From Planomicrobium soli (GTDB taxonomy: Bacteria; Bacillota; Bacilli; Bacillales_A; Planococcaceae): a stretch of 64,000 bases of DNA. The stretch's first letter is position 1; every line of letters begins with the position of its first letter. Position numbers and translations under genes: made by a program. The notes below the pieces were generated by a model. The model was given only the letters and a program-made list of their open reading frames with translations. It did not search any database and was not told the DNA's origin. The DNA is taken from assembly GCF_003014655.1 (NCBI RefSeq), contig NZ_PYAT01000008.1:1-64000 (forward strand), in the 5' to 3' direction. Of the stretch, positions 19,335 to 31,521 are shown piece by piece.

Positions 19335-21667
19335 ATCTTTTCCTCCTTGGCCGATAGTTTCGTATCGAACCATTCTTTCAAATCTTTATAGGACGCATAC
19401 AAGAGCTTTTGCTCGAGCGCAATCTGCTGTTCACGCTTTTTGTAAATCGGCGCTTCTGACAAATCGCGTTTGCTTGGCGCTTTTGCAATTTCCGTAAGTC
19501 CATTGTTAAGTGTAACAAAACCGAGTTCAAAAAACACCTGAAGCATGAAAAATATCGCGTCCCGCGTCCAGCCTTTATGTTTCGCCAGCTCATCTCCGTG
19601 CTTTTTGAAATCGAATGAACCCCGTTTTTTTATAAACGCGAATAACCATGCAAACTGGTCCCGTGTTGGTATCTGCTCAAAATACTGGGAGTCTTTTGCA
19701 TAAAAATGCGCATAGATCCGCTTTGGTCTCAATTCCGACAAAATTTGTGCAAGCTGCTCTTCGCTATCCGGCAAATCCAATAGCACAAGATGATGTTTCG
19801 GGGCTTCCAGCTCATTGAGCGTTTCAATGCCATATATCGGTTCACTGATCATGGATTTGAAAAGCGCCGCAGTATCTGGCTTGAATGCCAGATAAACCTG
19901 CTCTTTTTCAGGAATAAGCTTCGACCAGCGGGAAACTTGCCGGATGCCGCGAATATCGAACAGCTGCCATTCGTCAGTACGGACGTCTTCAATCAGCAGT
20001 TGCGGCTTTTTGCGGCCGTTCCATTCATTGATCTGCAAGTCGCCGATAACATCAATCTGGACATCGGGCGTCAGTTCGTCACCGACAGAACCGATGCCGA
20101 AGCCAACTGCATCGAGCGTTACAGCATTTTGTACCAACTCCATCTTCAAATGGTTCTGGGCTGCGCCGATTTTCCGGATCGATGATACTTTCACTCCATC
20201 CAGAAAGAATTTCGGCTTGGAAAAGCCCATGCCGAACGGTGCCAAAAAGCGCATCGATTCGATGGTTTCAATATCGATTTCATCCAGACGCACCGGTATG
20301 TCGATCTCCACAACCGGAATCAGGTCTTCTTCCGAGAGACTTGTTTCGGCTTGCATGTTCAATCGTTCCCGCAGCTCGTCAACGTGATTAAGTTCCAAGG
20401 TCATGCCAGCTGCCATCGGATGACCTCCGAAATGCGGGAGGATGTCGCGGTTTTCTGCCAGCTCATTGTACAAATGAAAACCTTCGATGCTGCGCGCGGA
20501 ACCTTTTGCTTTTCCGGTTTCAGGATTCAAGCACAAAACGATCGACGGCCGGTAGTATTTTTCCGTCAGCTTTGACGCCACAATACCGACAACACCAGGG
20601 TTCCAGCCTTCCTGGGCAACGACGATGACCCGTGGCGGGCCATCAGGATAGCGTGCGTCAACCTGCGCGGTCGCTTCGTCGGCAATCTGTTTGACGATCG
20701 CTTGCCGCTCCTTGTTCAAAAGATCCAGGCTGCTCGCTAAATCCCGGGCTTGTGCGGGATCTTCCGTCATGAACAAGTGAACTGCCGGATCGGCGTCTTG
20801 CAGGCGGCCGATTGCATTGATGCGCGGACCGAACATATAGCCGATTGTCTCTTCAGTAATATCACGTTGCTGAACACCGGACACTTCGCAAAGCGCGTTT
20901 ACCGCAACCCGCGGAGAAGTGCGCAGCGCCGCCAGCCCCTCTTTCACCAAAAAGCGGTTTTCATCGTGCAGCGGCACCAAGTCGGCAATTGTTCCGATTG
21001 CAACCAGTTCAAGCAAATGATCAGGCAGGTCTTCATATAAGGCATGTGCCATTTTAAAAGCGACACCGACCCCTGCCAGTTCACCAAACGGGTAATTGCC
21101 TTCCGGATGGCGCGGATGGATGATGGCCAATGCGTTCGGCATTATATCGCCGATATCGTGGTGGTCACTAATAATAACATCCAGCCCCAGACTGTTGGCA
21201 TAACCCACTTCCTCAATTCCGGAAATGCCATTGTCCACCGTAACGATCAGTTTGGCGCCTTCTTCAAACGCCCGCTTAAACAACTCTTTATTCGGGCCAT
21301 AGCCGTGTTTAAAGCGGTTTGGAATCATGAACGACACATCTGCCCCAAGATCCTGCAAAACCGTTAACATGACTGTCGTGCTTGAGACGCCGTCAGCATC
21401 ATAATCTCCGTAGACGACAATTTTTTCATTTTGCTCAATCGCCAAACGGATTCGTTCCACGGCGATGTCCATATCTTTCATCAAGTACGGATTATGTACT
21501 CCGCTTTCGTCCATGTTCATGAATTTACGTGCTTCTTCGGCTGTGGTAATGCCGCGTGTCACTAATATTTTAGCCAATACGGATGAGATGGATAATTCTT
21601 GTTGGATGGCTTGCACCAACCCGCTTTCCGGTGTTGTCAGCCGCCATCGTTTTTTTGATTCTATCAT
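19325..21667 (-). CDS. recJ: Single-stranded-DNA-specific exonuclease RecJ
   Basis: RecJ is a 5'-3' ssDNA exonuclease in recombination and mismatch repair. The DHH phosphoesterase motifs are present: [34 protein letters not shown] and the DHHA1 motif [11 protein letters not shown] with [14 protein letters not shown]. An OB-fold follows, and the protein has the roughly 200-residue extra C-terminal domain found in Bacillales RecJ, giving 780 residues. Confidence 0.95.
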   Translation of the reverse strand: MIESKKRWRLTTPESGLVQAIQQELSISSVLAKILVTRGITTAEEARKFMNMDESGVHNPYLMKDMDIAVERIRLAIEQNEKIVVYGDYDADGVSSTTVMLTVLQDLGADVSFMIPNRFKHGYGPNKELFKRAFEEGAKLIVTVDNGISGIEEVGYANSLGLDVIISDHHDIGDIMPNALAIIHPRHPEGNYPFGELAGVGVAFKMAHALYEDLPDHLLELVAIGTIADLVPLHDENRFLVKEGLAALRTSPRVAVNALCEVSGVQQRDITEETIGYMFGPRINAIGRLQDADPAVHLFMTEDPAQARDLASSLDLLNKERQAIVKQIADEATAQVDARYPDGPPRVIVVAQEGWNPGVVGIVASKLTEKYYRPSIVLCLNPETGKAKGSARSIEGFHLYNELAENRDILPHFGGHPMAAGMTLELNHVDELRERLNMQAETSLSEEDLIPVVEIDIPVRLDEIDIETIESMRFLAPFGMGFSKPKFFLDGVKVSSIRKIGAAQNHLKMELVQNAVTLDAVGFGIGSVGDELTPDVQIDVIGDLQINEWNGRKKPQLLIEDVRTDEWQLFDIRGIRQVSRWSKLIPEKEQVYLAFKPDTAALFKSMISEPIYGIETLNELEAPKHHLVLLDLPDSEEQLAQILSELRPKRIYAHFYAKDSQYFEQIPTRDQFAWLFAFIKKRGSFDFKKHGDELAKHKGWTRDAIFFMLQVFFELGFVTLNNGLTEIAKAPSKRDLSEAPIYKKREQQIALEQKLLYASYKDLKEWFDTKLSAKEEKIWI

Positions 21668-21715
21668 GGCTCTTCACTTCCTCACCCGTCCATTATACAG
21701 AAAAAATGCGCAGAC

Positions 21716-21747
21716 AAAAACCTTTCGGCAATAGTCCGAAAGGTTTT
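21716..21747 (-). terminator. lapA terminator
   Basis: The hairpin AAAACCTTTCGG / CCGAAAGGTTTT lies directly after the lapA stop codon on the minus strand. It separates lapA from recJ. Confidence 0.85.
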
Positions 21748-21750
21748 AAT

Positions 21751-22095
21751 TTACAGCTGGTTTGTATCATTTGTGACAACCATCGCTTCAGGCACGACAT
21801 CCGCCTTTTGGTACTCGGCAATTTCATTTTGCTGAGTAGCAATCAAGGACTCTTTGACTGCGATTTCTTTCTGAAGCGCTTTGACTTTGCGCTGCAGCGA
21901 ATAGGTCCGGACTAATGCGAACACGCCGCTCAGCAAAAATCCTAGCAGTGCAGATGCCAGTATCACAAGAATTAACGGCCACTGGGCAGTGCCGAAAATA
22001 TAATTGACCGGCACGCGATCCACGTTAACAACGGCAAACAAGGCAATGATGACAGCAAAAACAAGTCCGAGCAATATGAGCCATTGCATTTTCAT
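21751..22095 (-). CDS. LapA-domain membrane protein (YrvD-like)
   Basis: This 114-residue protein has two transmembrane helices (about 3-24 and 40-63, the second with LILVILASALLGFLLSGVFAL) and a cytoplasmic coiled-coil tail (about 65-105, QRKVKALQKEIAVKES). This is the LapA_dom/DUF1049 architecture. In Gram-negatives LapA acts in LPS regulation; in Bacillales the function is unknown. The place between secDF and recJ is conserved. Confidence 0.85.
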   Translation of the reverse strand: MKMQWLILLGLVFAVIIALFAVVNVDRVPVNYIFGTAQWPLILVILASALLGFLLSGVFALVRTYSLQRKVKALQKEIAVKESLIATQQNEIAEYQKADVVPEAMVVTNDTNQL

Positions 22096-22121
22096 GGAGA
22101 TCTCTCCTTTCGGTAATAAAA

Positions 22122-22160
22122 AAATGGAACAAGGTCAGTATTCCATACCCCGTTCCATTT
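22122..22160 (-). terminator. secDF terminator
   Basis: The minus-strand stem AAATGGAAC-GG / CC-GTTCCATTT with a 15-nt loop is followed by T residues, between secDF and lapA. Confidence 0.65.
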
Positions 22161-22218
22161 CTTTTATAAACTTATCCCTCCAGCGGCCAATAATACTCCC
22201 GCGGAAAGGAGTTTCTCT

Positions 22219-24495
22219 TTATACGACTGGCTCGTCAGAACCCCATTTGGACTCTTGTTCTTTCTTCTCGATGTCGATCGGACCTTTTTTCTGCAACTCG
22301 CGTTTTTTCAGCACTAGCCAGATTTGGGCTGCGATGAAAATTGACGAATACGTACCTGCGATCAAGCCGATCAGCAATGCAAGTGAGAAATTCGTGATCG
22401 ATGGCGCTCCGAATATCAGGAGCGCTGTTACTACCAGCACGACTGTCAATACCGTATTAACAGAACGGCCAAGCGTTTGGCGAAGCGACTTGTTCACAAC
22501 TAACGCCAACTGTTCTTCCGAATCGACTTTCTTCATATGCCTTAAGTTTTCACGAATCCGGTCAAACGTTACGATGGTATCATTGAGCGAATACCCGACA
22601 ATGGTCAGAACGGCAGCGATAAAGGTTATATCCACTTCTAAACGAAGCAAGCTAAACAGCGCAACTATAAAGAAGATATCATGCAATAAGGCGACGATCG
22701 AAGCAATTCCCATCCGCCATTCGAAACGGAACGCGACATAGATGATTATGCCGATCGATGCAAGTGCAAGTGCCCATATGGCATTTTTCACTAGTTCCCG
22801 TCCTACAGTCGGCGATACTGTGGAAACATTTGGTTCATTTCCAAATTCATCGATCGCTGCTGCTTTCAAATCATTGATTTCTCCTTGTGTAAATGCCTCG
22901 GCATAACGGCTGACCCCGATATTGGAAGCATCACCGGAAATGACGACATCTTTTGATGGATAACCGCTATCCGACAAGAACGTCTGGACTTGTTCTTGCG
23001 TTAACGCAGAATCGGCTGTTATCTCAACTCGCGTACCGCTTGAGAAGTCAATCCCTAAGTTCAACCGGAAAATCCCGATTACCGCCATACCGGCAATTAT
23101 AGTAGCAAGAGACAACAAGAAAAACTTATTGCGTGAACGTGCAAAATCGAAACGGTCGAAACGTGTTGATAAATCCAGGATTTCCAAATTTTCTTCCGGT
23201 TTATGGACAAGCGATTTACGCAATCCGAACAAGCCGACCTTTCCGTCGAGCAAGCTGCTGCCGACCAACAAACCTAAAAGAATGCGAGCTCCCCAGACAG
23301 CTGTCAAAAAGCTGACCAGAATAGAGATGATCAACAATGTGGCAAATCCTTTAACAGAGCTTGTTCCATATACGAACAAGACGATTGAAGCAATCAATGT
23401 AGTGATGTTGGCGTCAAAGATTGCGGAAAAAGATGATGCCGCCCCTGCACGGAACGATTCCTTCACAGAGCGTCCGACGCGCAATTCTTCGCGTATGCGC
23501 TCATACGTGATGATATTGGCATCGACCGCCATCCCGACCCCAAGTACGATTGCCGCAATCCCCGGCAATGTCAAGACGCCGCCAATCCATTCGAACGTCA
23601 ACAGGATCAAGTAAACATATACTGATAAGGTAATCACAGCTATAAGTCCAGGCAACCGGTAATACAGAAGCATGAACAGTAAGACTAGAGCGATACCTAC
23701 CGCTGCTGCATAAACGGTCTGATCCAATGCCTGTGCACCGAACTGTGCACCGACGGATGTCGAGTAGATTTCTTCCAGTTTTACCGGAAGGGCTCCAGCA
23801 TTTAAGATACCCGCCAAGTTTTGCGTTTCCTCCACTGTGAAGGCACCTGAAATTTCCACCGATGGGGAATTGATGCGCTGAGACACACGCGGATCGGAAA
23901 CGAATTTCGGATCCGGTTTCAAACGTTCTTCTTGATAAGAATCAACGCCTTCTTCAAAATCCAGCCAAATGACCAGTACATTATCTGGAGCTGGCATCTG
24001 TGCAATTTGCCCGGTTATTTCAGCAAATTTACCGGAGTCATTCAATTCAAGCGTTACAATCGGCTCGCCATTTGACCCGAAAGTGGCTTGTGCGCCGCCT
24101 TGTTTCAAGTCGTTCCCGGCAAGCATGACATTGTCATTAGCGTCGCGGAACGTTAAATTCGCTTCTGTTGACAGGAGTTCACGGGCAGTAGCCTGATCTT
24201 CCACTCCAGCAAGCTGAACGCGGATCCGGTCCTCGCCTTCAATTGCGATGACCGGCTCGCTTACTCCAAGAACGTTGATGCGGTTCATCAAGGCGTCAGT
24301 AGTGTCCGCTAAAACGGCCTGGTTAATTTCCTGTCCATCTTCAAGCGCTCGGACTTCGTAAAGAACTTCAAATCCGCCTTGAAGGTCCAATCCTAATTTA
24401 ATGTCTTTTGCAATCGGCATTCCGGTAGTGCCTATCATGCCAAACAAGGCGACTACTAGTAGAAAAAAGGCGATGATGCGACCTCTTGCTTTCAT
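22219..24495 (-). CDS. secDF: Fused protein translocase subunit SecDF
   Basis: SecDF uses the proton motive force to help complete SecYEG export. The 758-residue protein is the fused form typical of Bacillales. The SecD half (about 1-430) contains GLDLQGGFEVLYEV and the D4-type motif VGMAVDANIITYERI; the SecF half (about 455-735) contains LNLGIDFSSGTRVE and GYSLNDTIVTFDRIRENL. About 12 transmembrane helices are visible. It lies near yajC and comN. Confidence 0.96.
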   Translation of the reverse strand: MKARGRIIAFFLLVVALFGMIGTTGMPIAKDIKLGLDLQGGFEVLYEVRALEDGQEINQAVLADTTDALMNRINVLGVSEPVIAIEGEDRIRVQLAGVEDQATARELLSTEANLTFRDANDNVMLAGNDLKQGGAQATFGSNGEPIVTLELNDSGKFAEITGQIAQMPAPDNVLVIWLDFEEGVDSYQEERLKPDPKFVSDPRVSQRINSPSVEISGAFTVEETQNLAGILNAGALPVKLEEIYSTSVGAQFGAQALDQTVYAAAVGIALVLLFMLLYYRLPGLIAVITLSVYVYLILLTFEWIGGVLTLPGIAAIVLGVGMAVDANIITYERIREELRVGRSVKESFRAGAASSFSAIFDANITTLIASIVLFVYGTSSVKGFATLLIISILVSFLTAVWGARILLGLLVGSSLLDGKVGLFGLRKSLVHKPEENLEILDLSTRFDRFDFARSRNKFFLLSLATIIAGMAVIGIFRLNLGIDFSSGTRVEITADSALTQEQVQTFLSDSGYPSKDVVISGDASNIGVSRYAEAFTQGEINDLKAAAIDEFGNEPNVSTVSPTVGRELVKNAIWALALASIGIIIYVAFRFEWRMGIASIVALLHDIFFIVALFSLLRLEVDITFIAAVLTIVGYSLNDTIVTFDRIRENLRHMKKVDSEEQLALVVNKSLRQTLGRSVNTVLTVVLVVTALLIFGAPSITNFSLALLIGLIAGTYSSIFIAAQIWLVLKKRELQKKGPIDIEKKEQESKWGSDEPVV

Positions 24496-24571
24496 ATTTA
24501 ACTTTCCTCCTCAGTCTGTAAAACACAGCACTATCATTATGAAACAGCAGCCATCAGGTGTCAAATTCTTC

Positions 24572-24880
24572 TTATTTTTTAATGGAAGGCCGCAACAGCT
24601 GTTCAAGGTCGTCATTTTTCTCGCTTGAAAACCAATTCCCGCCTTTAAACCCTTCTATTTGGTGGAAAGCAACAAATTCCGAAGCGGTCATTTCCATAAT
24701 CTCATTGATCATTTCATGAAGCCGCATTTCGCCGATATCTTTTTTTCGCCATTTTTTCTTGATACAATACTGCCACAAATCTTCGGTAGTGAACGTATTG
24801 TAGCCAAAATAATGGAATTCCTCAATTTTACTTTCCAAAGCCGGCAAAACGGTGTCGTACTGATCTGTATACTTCAACAT
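24572..24880 (-). CDS. comN: Post-transcriptional regulator ComN (YrzD-like)
   Basis: This small 102-residue protein resembles ComN, which in B. subtilis interacts with the comER-comEC leader and DivIVA to affect competence gene expression. The ATG at 24880 (MLKYTDQYDTVLPALESK) has GAGAGGAG upstream; an in-frame start further upstream would add 27 non-conserved residues. Family features visible are the central TTEDLWQYC-KKKWRK segment and LHEMINEIMEM. Competence is relevant here because the window also holds a prepilin peptidase. Confidence 0.8.
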   Translation of the reverse strand: MLKYTDQYDTVLPALESKIEEFHYFGYNTFTTEDLWQYCIKKKWRKKDIGEMRLHEMINEIMEMTASEFVAFHQIEGFKGGNWFSSEKNDDLEQLLRPSIKK

Positions 24881-24959
24881 GCTGTTTCTCCTCTCGGCGA
24901 TTCTTATTCTATTGTAGTCGAAAGCGGGAGGATGGTGAATACCGACCCTATAATTTTCC

Positions 24960-25006
24960 AAAAAAAAAAAAAAAAAATCGCCTTCTTAAAAGAAGGCGAG
25001 ATTTTT
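24960..25006 (-). terminator. yajC terminator with long poly-A/T tail
   Basis: The hairpin TCGCCTTCTT-TTAA-AAGAAGGCGA is followed on the minus strand by about 18 consecutive T (A on the plus strand, 24960-24977). The unusually long homopolymer may be length-variable or a sequencing weak point. Confidence 0.9.
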
Positions 25007-25282
25007 TTAGAGACCTGTTTTAGCAGAATCTACAACACGGGCAATTGCTTGGCGCTCGAATTGCAAACGTGTTCCGTCAGCAACTTTGATGTAAACAGTC
25101 GTGTCGTCTACTGCATCGACTTGGCCATGTAGGCCGCCGATCGTGACGATCTGATCTCCACGTTTGATTCCAGTCTGCATTTGCGCTGTCTGTTTCTGGC
25201 GTTTTTGGGCAGGACGGATGATGAAAAACCACATTAACACGAACATTAATAGTAATGGCGATAACGCTACTATTGTATCCAT
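25007..25282 (-). CDS. yajC: Preprotein translocase subunit YajC
   Basis: YajC is a small single-pass membrane protein associated with SecDF. This 91-residue version has one N-terminal helix (about 3-22, LSPLLLMFVLMWFFIIRP) followed by QKRQKQTAQM and the beta-rich RGDQIVTIGGLHGQV. It lies after tgt on the minus strand. Confidence 0.93.
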   Translation of the reverse strand: MDTIVALSPLLLMFVLMWFFIIRPAQKRQKQTAQMQTGIKRGDQIVTIGGLHGQVDAVDDTTVYIKVADGTRLQFERQAIARVVDSAKTGL

Positions 25283-25324
25283 TTGTTCATTTTCCCCCTT
25301 TCGCTATCTCTATTTCTTTCATAC

Positions 25325-27515
<2,191 letters not shown>

Positions 27516-27563
27516 TCTAACTCTTCCTTTGTTTTAGGCTTTATTAAATAGTAGTATTCATAT

Positions 27564-27672
27564 TCCGCAAAACGGCTACGCTTTCCGCGGGCTTGCGCCG
27601 AACTAACTCGGGCTAAACCCCAAGTGGATTTCGACACTTCGCTGTCCCGCTGGAGTCTCCGCTGTTTTGCTC
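27564..27672 (+). repeat. Interspersed GC-rich element, copy 2
   Basis: It carries the same ends as copies 1 and 3: ACGCTTTCCGCGGG on the left and TCCCGCTGGAGTCTCCGC on the right, with a divergent interior. It fills most of the gap between ruvB and queA, which otherwise shows nothing coding. Confidence 0.75.
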
Positions 27673-27734
27673 CATATTTAAAATGCAAGAAGGCTTCAAT
27701 AAAGATTTTTATTACAGCTTTATTTTAAGAAATA

Positions 27735-28733
27735 TTACTCAGGAACTTCCATACCAAAATGCTCATAGGCAGTTGCTGTTACGACTCGGCCTCTTGGTGT
27801 GCGCTGGATAAAGCCGATTTGCAGCAGATAAGGCTCGTAGACGTCTTCTATCGTGGTCGATTCTTCGCCTATGCTTGCCGCGATCGTATCAAGGCCTACC
27901 GGACCGCCCCGGAACCGCTGAATCATGCCAGTCAACAATTTATGATCGACATGGTCTAGGCCGAGCGGATCCACTTGAAGCATCTCCAGCGCTTGATCGG
28001 CCATATCCACTGTGATGGAGCCCGTGCCGCGAACTTGTGCATAGTCACGGACACGCTTTAACAGACGGTTGGCAATACGCGGAGTTCCCCGGGAGCGCCG
28101 CGCGATTTCCACGGCAGCGTTCGGGTCGATCTCCGCTTCGAACAATTGAGAGCTGCGGACAACAATATCAGTCAATGCTTCCGTGTCGTAATACTCGAGG
28201 CGTGCCATGACGCCAAAGCGGTCGCGCAACGGAGCTGATAAAGCACCGGCACGCGTAGTCGCGCCGATCAACGTAAACGGCGGCAGATCAAGGCGGACCG
28301 AGCGCGCTGTCGGACCTTTGCCAACAACAATGTCCAAACAAAAATCTTCCATCGCCGGATACAGCACTTCCTCGATCGAGCGGTTCAACCGGTGGATTTC
28401 ATCGATAAAAAGAACATCTCCGGGTTCAAGCGATGAAACAATCGCGGCCAAATCACCGGGACGTTCAATTGCAGGCCCGCTCGTCATTTTTACATTGACG
28501 CCCATTTCGTTAGCGATTACCGCAGCTAGCGTTGTTTTACCAAGTCCGGGAGGCCCATACAGCAACACGTGGTCCAGGCTTTCCTGGCGCATTTTCGCCG
28601 CTTCGATGAAAATTTCAAGATTGTGTTTTACTTTGTGCTGTCCGATATATTGGGACAGAAATTGTGGGCGCAGCGATTGTTCAAAGCGTTCATCAAATTC
28701 GGAAATCTCGCCTCCGATGACCCGTTCCTCCAT
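27735..28733 (-). CDS. ruvB: Holliday junction DNA helicase RuvB
   Basis: RuvB is the AAA+ motor that drives branch migration with RuvA. The 332-residue protein has Walker [13 protein letters not shown], Walker [12 protein letters not shown], sensor LIGATTRAG and a C-terminal winged-helix domain ([24 protein letters not shown]). It follows ruvA by 19 bp. Confidence 0.97.
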   Translation of the reverse strand: MEERVIGGEISEFDERFEQSLRPQFLSQYIGQHKVKHNLEIFIEAAKMRQESLDHVLLYGPPGLGKTTLAAVIANEMGVNVKMTSGPAIERPGDLAAIVSSLEPGDVLFIDEIHRLNRSIEEVLYPAMEDFCLDIVVGKGPTARSVRLDLPPFTLIGATTRAGALSAPLRDRFGVMARLEYYDTEALTDIVVRSSQLFEAEIDPNAAVEIARRSRGTPRIANRLLKRVRDYAQVRGTGSITVDMADQALEMLQVDPLGLDHVDHKLLTGMIQRFRGGPVGLDTIAASIGEESTTIEDVYEPYLLQIGFIQRTPRGRVVTATAYEHFGMEVPE

Positions 28734-28752
28734 GCCGTCCGCCTCCTTTTCG

Positions 28753-29349
28753 TCAGTTTAGTTTCAGTAAAAGCTGCAGCGCTTTTTTCATATAGCCTTC
28801 TGTATCCAAATCCAAATCCTTTAGTTGCGGTTTCACTTTAGCGATTTCGCGCTCTGAATAGCCGAGTGCGCCTAACGCCAGCATCGCTTCTTCAAGTTCC
28901 GTATCGTCACTTGCAAATAGGCCATGCGGTTCTGCTGACTCCAACGGCTCTCCAAAAAATTCAGCAAGCTTGCCCTTCAAATCCAAAATCATCTGGCGCG
29001 CCGTCTTTTTGCCGACCCCTGGGAATTTCACTAAAAACGATTCATCTTCGCGTTCGATCGCCTCGATCACATGCTGCGGCTGGCCGCTTGCTAAAATTGC
29101 CAGTGCCCCTTTCGGCCCGATGCCGGATACCGAAATAAGTTTGCGGAAAAGTTCGCGCTGTTCGAGCGTCGGAAATCCGAACAACAGATGGGCGTCTTCC
29201 CGCACATGATGGTGCAAGAACACTTGCAGTTCTTCTGATCCGAACGAATACGGATTCGGCGCAAAAATCTGCCAGCCGATCCCTTGCTGTTCTATTACCA
29301 AGTATTCGGGCGTCACGCGTGTAACAGTCCCTTTTATGTAATCGTACAT
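28753..29349 (-). CDS. ruvA: Holliday junction DNA helicase subunit RuvA
   Basis: RuvA binds four-way junctions and recruits RuvB. The 198-residue protein has the N-terminal OB fold ([20 protein letters not shown]), two helix-hairpin-helix motifs ([13 protein letters not shown] and [13 protein letters not shown]) and a C-terminal RuvB-binding domain. In B. subtilis bofC precedes ruvA; no such gene is present here. Confidence 0.97.
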   Translation of the reverse strand: MYDYIKGTVTRVTPEYLVIEQQGIGWQIFAPNPYSFGSEELQVFLHHHVREDAHLLFGFPTLEQRELFRKLISVSGIGPKGALAILASGQPQHVIEAIEREDESFLVKFPGVGKKTARQMILDLKGKLAEFFGEPLESAEPHGLFASDDTELEEAMLALGALGYSEREIAKVKPQLKDLDLDTEGYMKKALQLLLKLN

Positions 29350-29474
29350 GTAAGTCTCCCCTTTAATTCAACCTATTGATTATAGCATATTTGTTCGCAT
29401 TAGACGAAATAAACCCGTTAGTAAAAGCCTCATGTTAAAATAACATTAATCATTTCTATAAGCGAGGGTTCTAC

Positions 29475-30008
29475 ATGAAAAAATTATACGGCGACGACCG
29501 CCGACAGATTTTATTGCAGAAAATTAAAACATCTTCAGCTCCTTTGACAGGCAGTGAACTTGCCGCATTCGCCAACGTATCACGGCAAGTTATCGTCAGC
29601 GACATGACACTGCTGAAAGCAAAAGGCGAACCGATCATCGCGACCAGCCAGGGCTATCTGTACCTGAGCGACCGTGCTACTGAAGAAATCAGCCAGATCA
29701 TAGCGTGCAAGCATACGAAAGAAGATACGGAACGCGAATTAAACGTATTGGTGAACGCGGGTGTCACTGTCAAGGATGTTGTTGTCGAACATCCTGTCTA
29801 CGGCGAATTGACAGCAGGTATCCATGTTTCGAACGAACAAGAAGTAGAGCGCTTCATGCAGCGTGTCCGTGATACTGGCGCAAGCTATTTACTTGAACTT
29901 ACCGGCGGCTACCATCTCCATACGATTACCGCACCGAACGCAGCCGCCATCGAGCGAGCGGTTAAGGCAATGCGGGAACATGGCTTCTTGTTAGAAGAGA
30001 CAGAATAA
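29475..30008 (+). CDS. niaR: Transcription repressor NiaR (NAD biosynthesis)
   Basis: NiaR (YrxA) represses NAD biosynthesis genes in response to nicotinic acid in Firmicutes. The 177-residue protein has an N-terminal HTH_11 domain (DDRRQILLQKIKTSSAPLTG through VSRQVIVSDM, about 5-60) and a C-terminal 3H domain named for conserved histidines, seen here in VEHPVYGELTAGIHV and GGYHLHTI. It is transcribed divergently from ruvA and convergent with pheA. No nad genes lie in the window. Confidence 0.9.
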   Translation: MKKLYGDDRRQILLQKIKTSSAPLTGSELAAFANVSRQVIVSDMTLLKAKGEPIIATSQGYLYLSDRATEEISQIIACKHTKEDTERELNVLVNAGVTVKDVVVEHPVYGELTAGIHVSNEQEVERFMQRVRDTGASYLLELTGGYHLHTITAPNAAAIERAVKAMREHGFLLEETE

Positions 30009-30076
30009 ACACAGTTTGAACCTGAACTGCCGGTTCTGGCTGTAGCTGTTTTATATACACTTGAATTTATGCCGAC

Positions 30077-30110
30077 AAAAAGCCCCTCGGAGCAATGCGC
30101 CGAGGGGCTT
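30077..30110. terminator. Shared terminator of niaR and pheA
   Basis: A strong hairpin AAGCCCCTCGG-loop-CCGAGGGGCTT sits between the two convergent genes. A T run on the minus side supports function for pheA; on the plus side the tail is GAATTTATTT. Confidence 0.85.
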
Positions 30111-30114
30111 GAAT

Positions 30115-30978
30115 TTATTTATACGTATAATACGAGCCGAGCGTTTTCACGCTGCAGCCAATGGCGGCAAGCTCTTCATATGCGCCTTTCATCATCGGCT
30201 CGCTTTCTTCAGCCAGTACATCGACGATGAAAAAGTAGTTGCCAAGACCTGTCTTAAGCGGACGCGATTCGATTTTGCTCAAGTTCAACTTGCGCCAAGC
30301 AAACACGGATAAGACTTGATGAAGAACACCCGAGCGGTCGTCTTCCGGCAAGGAAATCATCAGCGTCGTCTTGATCGTCTCGTCGTGCCCTGCTGTATCC
30401 AGCTGATGGTTTGTTTTTGACAACACGAAAAAACGCGTATGGTTAAAATGGAAATCGTGAATATCCCGGTGCAAAATGTCCAGCCCGTATTTCTGTGCGG
30501 AAAATTCGTTGCCGATAGCCGCAATCGGACGTTCAGGCAACTCACTGACCATCTTGGCCGCGGCCGAAGTAGAGCTGAATTGTTCCAATGGCGTGGTTTT
30601 GTATGTATAAAATAGAAATTTGTGGCATTGAGCAAGTGCATGTGGATGCGAATAAATCGCTTCAAAAGATTCCGCGTAGCGGTTTTCAGGATGTACCAAC
30701 AAATGCTGCTCGATTGGCGACAGCACTTCTGCTGTAACAAACAACTGTGCTTCATGGAACAAATAATCAATTGTCAGCGGCACAGATCCTTCCAATGCAT
30801 TTTCCAGTGGCACGACCGCGTAATCGACACGGTCTTCCGCCACTGCTTCAATGCATTCAGGTATTGTAGTAAATGGAAGCAAGGAGCCCTCCGGAAATAC
30901 TTTTAAAGCGGCCAAATGCGTAAAAGACGCTTCTGGGCCCAAGAAAGAAATCTGGTGTTGCCTTGATTTTTCAGCCAT
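30115..30978 (-). CDS. pheA: Prephenate dehydratase
   Basis: PheA converts prephenate to phenylpyruvate in phenylalanine synthesis. The 287-residue protein has FLGPEASFTHLAA, the catalytic TRF motif in NHTRFFVL, and a C-terminal ACT domain with the regulatory ESRP motif (LSKIESRPLKTGLG) that binds phenylalanine. It follows pheB by 37 bp. Confidence 0.96.
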   Translation of the reverse strand: MAEKSRQHQISFLGPEASFTHLAALKVFPEGSLLPFTTIPECIEAVAEDRVDYAVVPLENALEGSVPLTIDYLFHEAQLFVTAEVLSPIEQHLLVHPENRYAESFEAIYSHPHALAQCHKFLFYTYKTTPLEQFSSTSAAAKMVSELPERPIAAIGNEFSAQKYGLDILHRDIHDFHFNHTRFFVLSKTNHQLDTAGHDETIKTTLMISLPEDDRSGVLHQVLSVFAWRKLNLSKIESRPLKTGLGNYFFIVDVLAEESEPMMKGAYEELAAIGCSVKTLGSYYTYK

Positions 30979-31015
30979 ACAATCCCGCCTTCATAAAATT
31001 CTATCTCAACCTACA

Positions 31016-31468
31016 TTAATAGGAGCCGCTTGAAACAACATCAGCCGATTCGACAAAATCGAGCTTTTTCAGCTGCTGCAAAAACGTCTCCAAATCTATC
31101 TCCATCGCGGTCACATCCAGAGAAAGCGTCACATTCGCACGTCCCTGAATCGGAATCGTCTGATGGATCGTCAAAATGTTGCAGCGCGCTTCCGCAACTG
31201 ACTGAAGCAAGGTCGCAAGTGTTCCCGCCCGGTCTTCCAATTGCAGAAAAACGGTCAGAATCCGTTCTTTTACAATGGAATGGAACGGGAACACCGCATC
31301 CCGGTATTTGTAAAAAGCGCTGCGTGAAAGTCCGGTCTGAGACACTGCATCCAGAATCGACATGCGGTCCCGCTGCAGCAATTTTTTCACTTCAAGCGTT
31401 TTTTGCATCGCTTCCGTCAAAACATCTTCGCGCACCAAATAAAACCGTTGTTCCGAAATATCCTTCAT
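31016..31468 (-). CDS. pheB: ACT-domain protein PheB
   Basis: This 150-residue protein matches the YszB/PheB family: an N-terminal helical part (LTEAMQKTLEVKKLLQ, then SRSAFYKYRDAVFPF) and an ACT domain (about 70-148). It was once called a chorismate mutase but its role is unproven. It sits between obg and pheA as in B. subtilis. Confidence 0.88.
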   Translation of the reverse strand: MKDISEQRFYLVREDVLTEAMQKTLEVKKLLQRDRMSILDAVSQTGLSRSAFYKYRDAVFPFHSIVKERILTVFLQLEDRAGTLATLLQSVAEARCNILTIHQTIPIQGRANVTLSLDVTAMEIDLETFLQQLKKLDFVESADVVSSGSY

Positions 31469-31521
31469 TCACGCAACCTCCAGATCAAGTGAAACTTTGC
31501 AGTTCGGGCTATATGCCCGAA

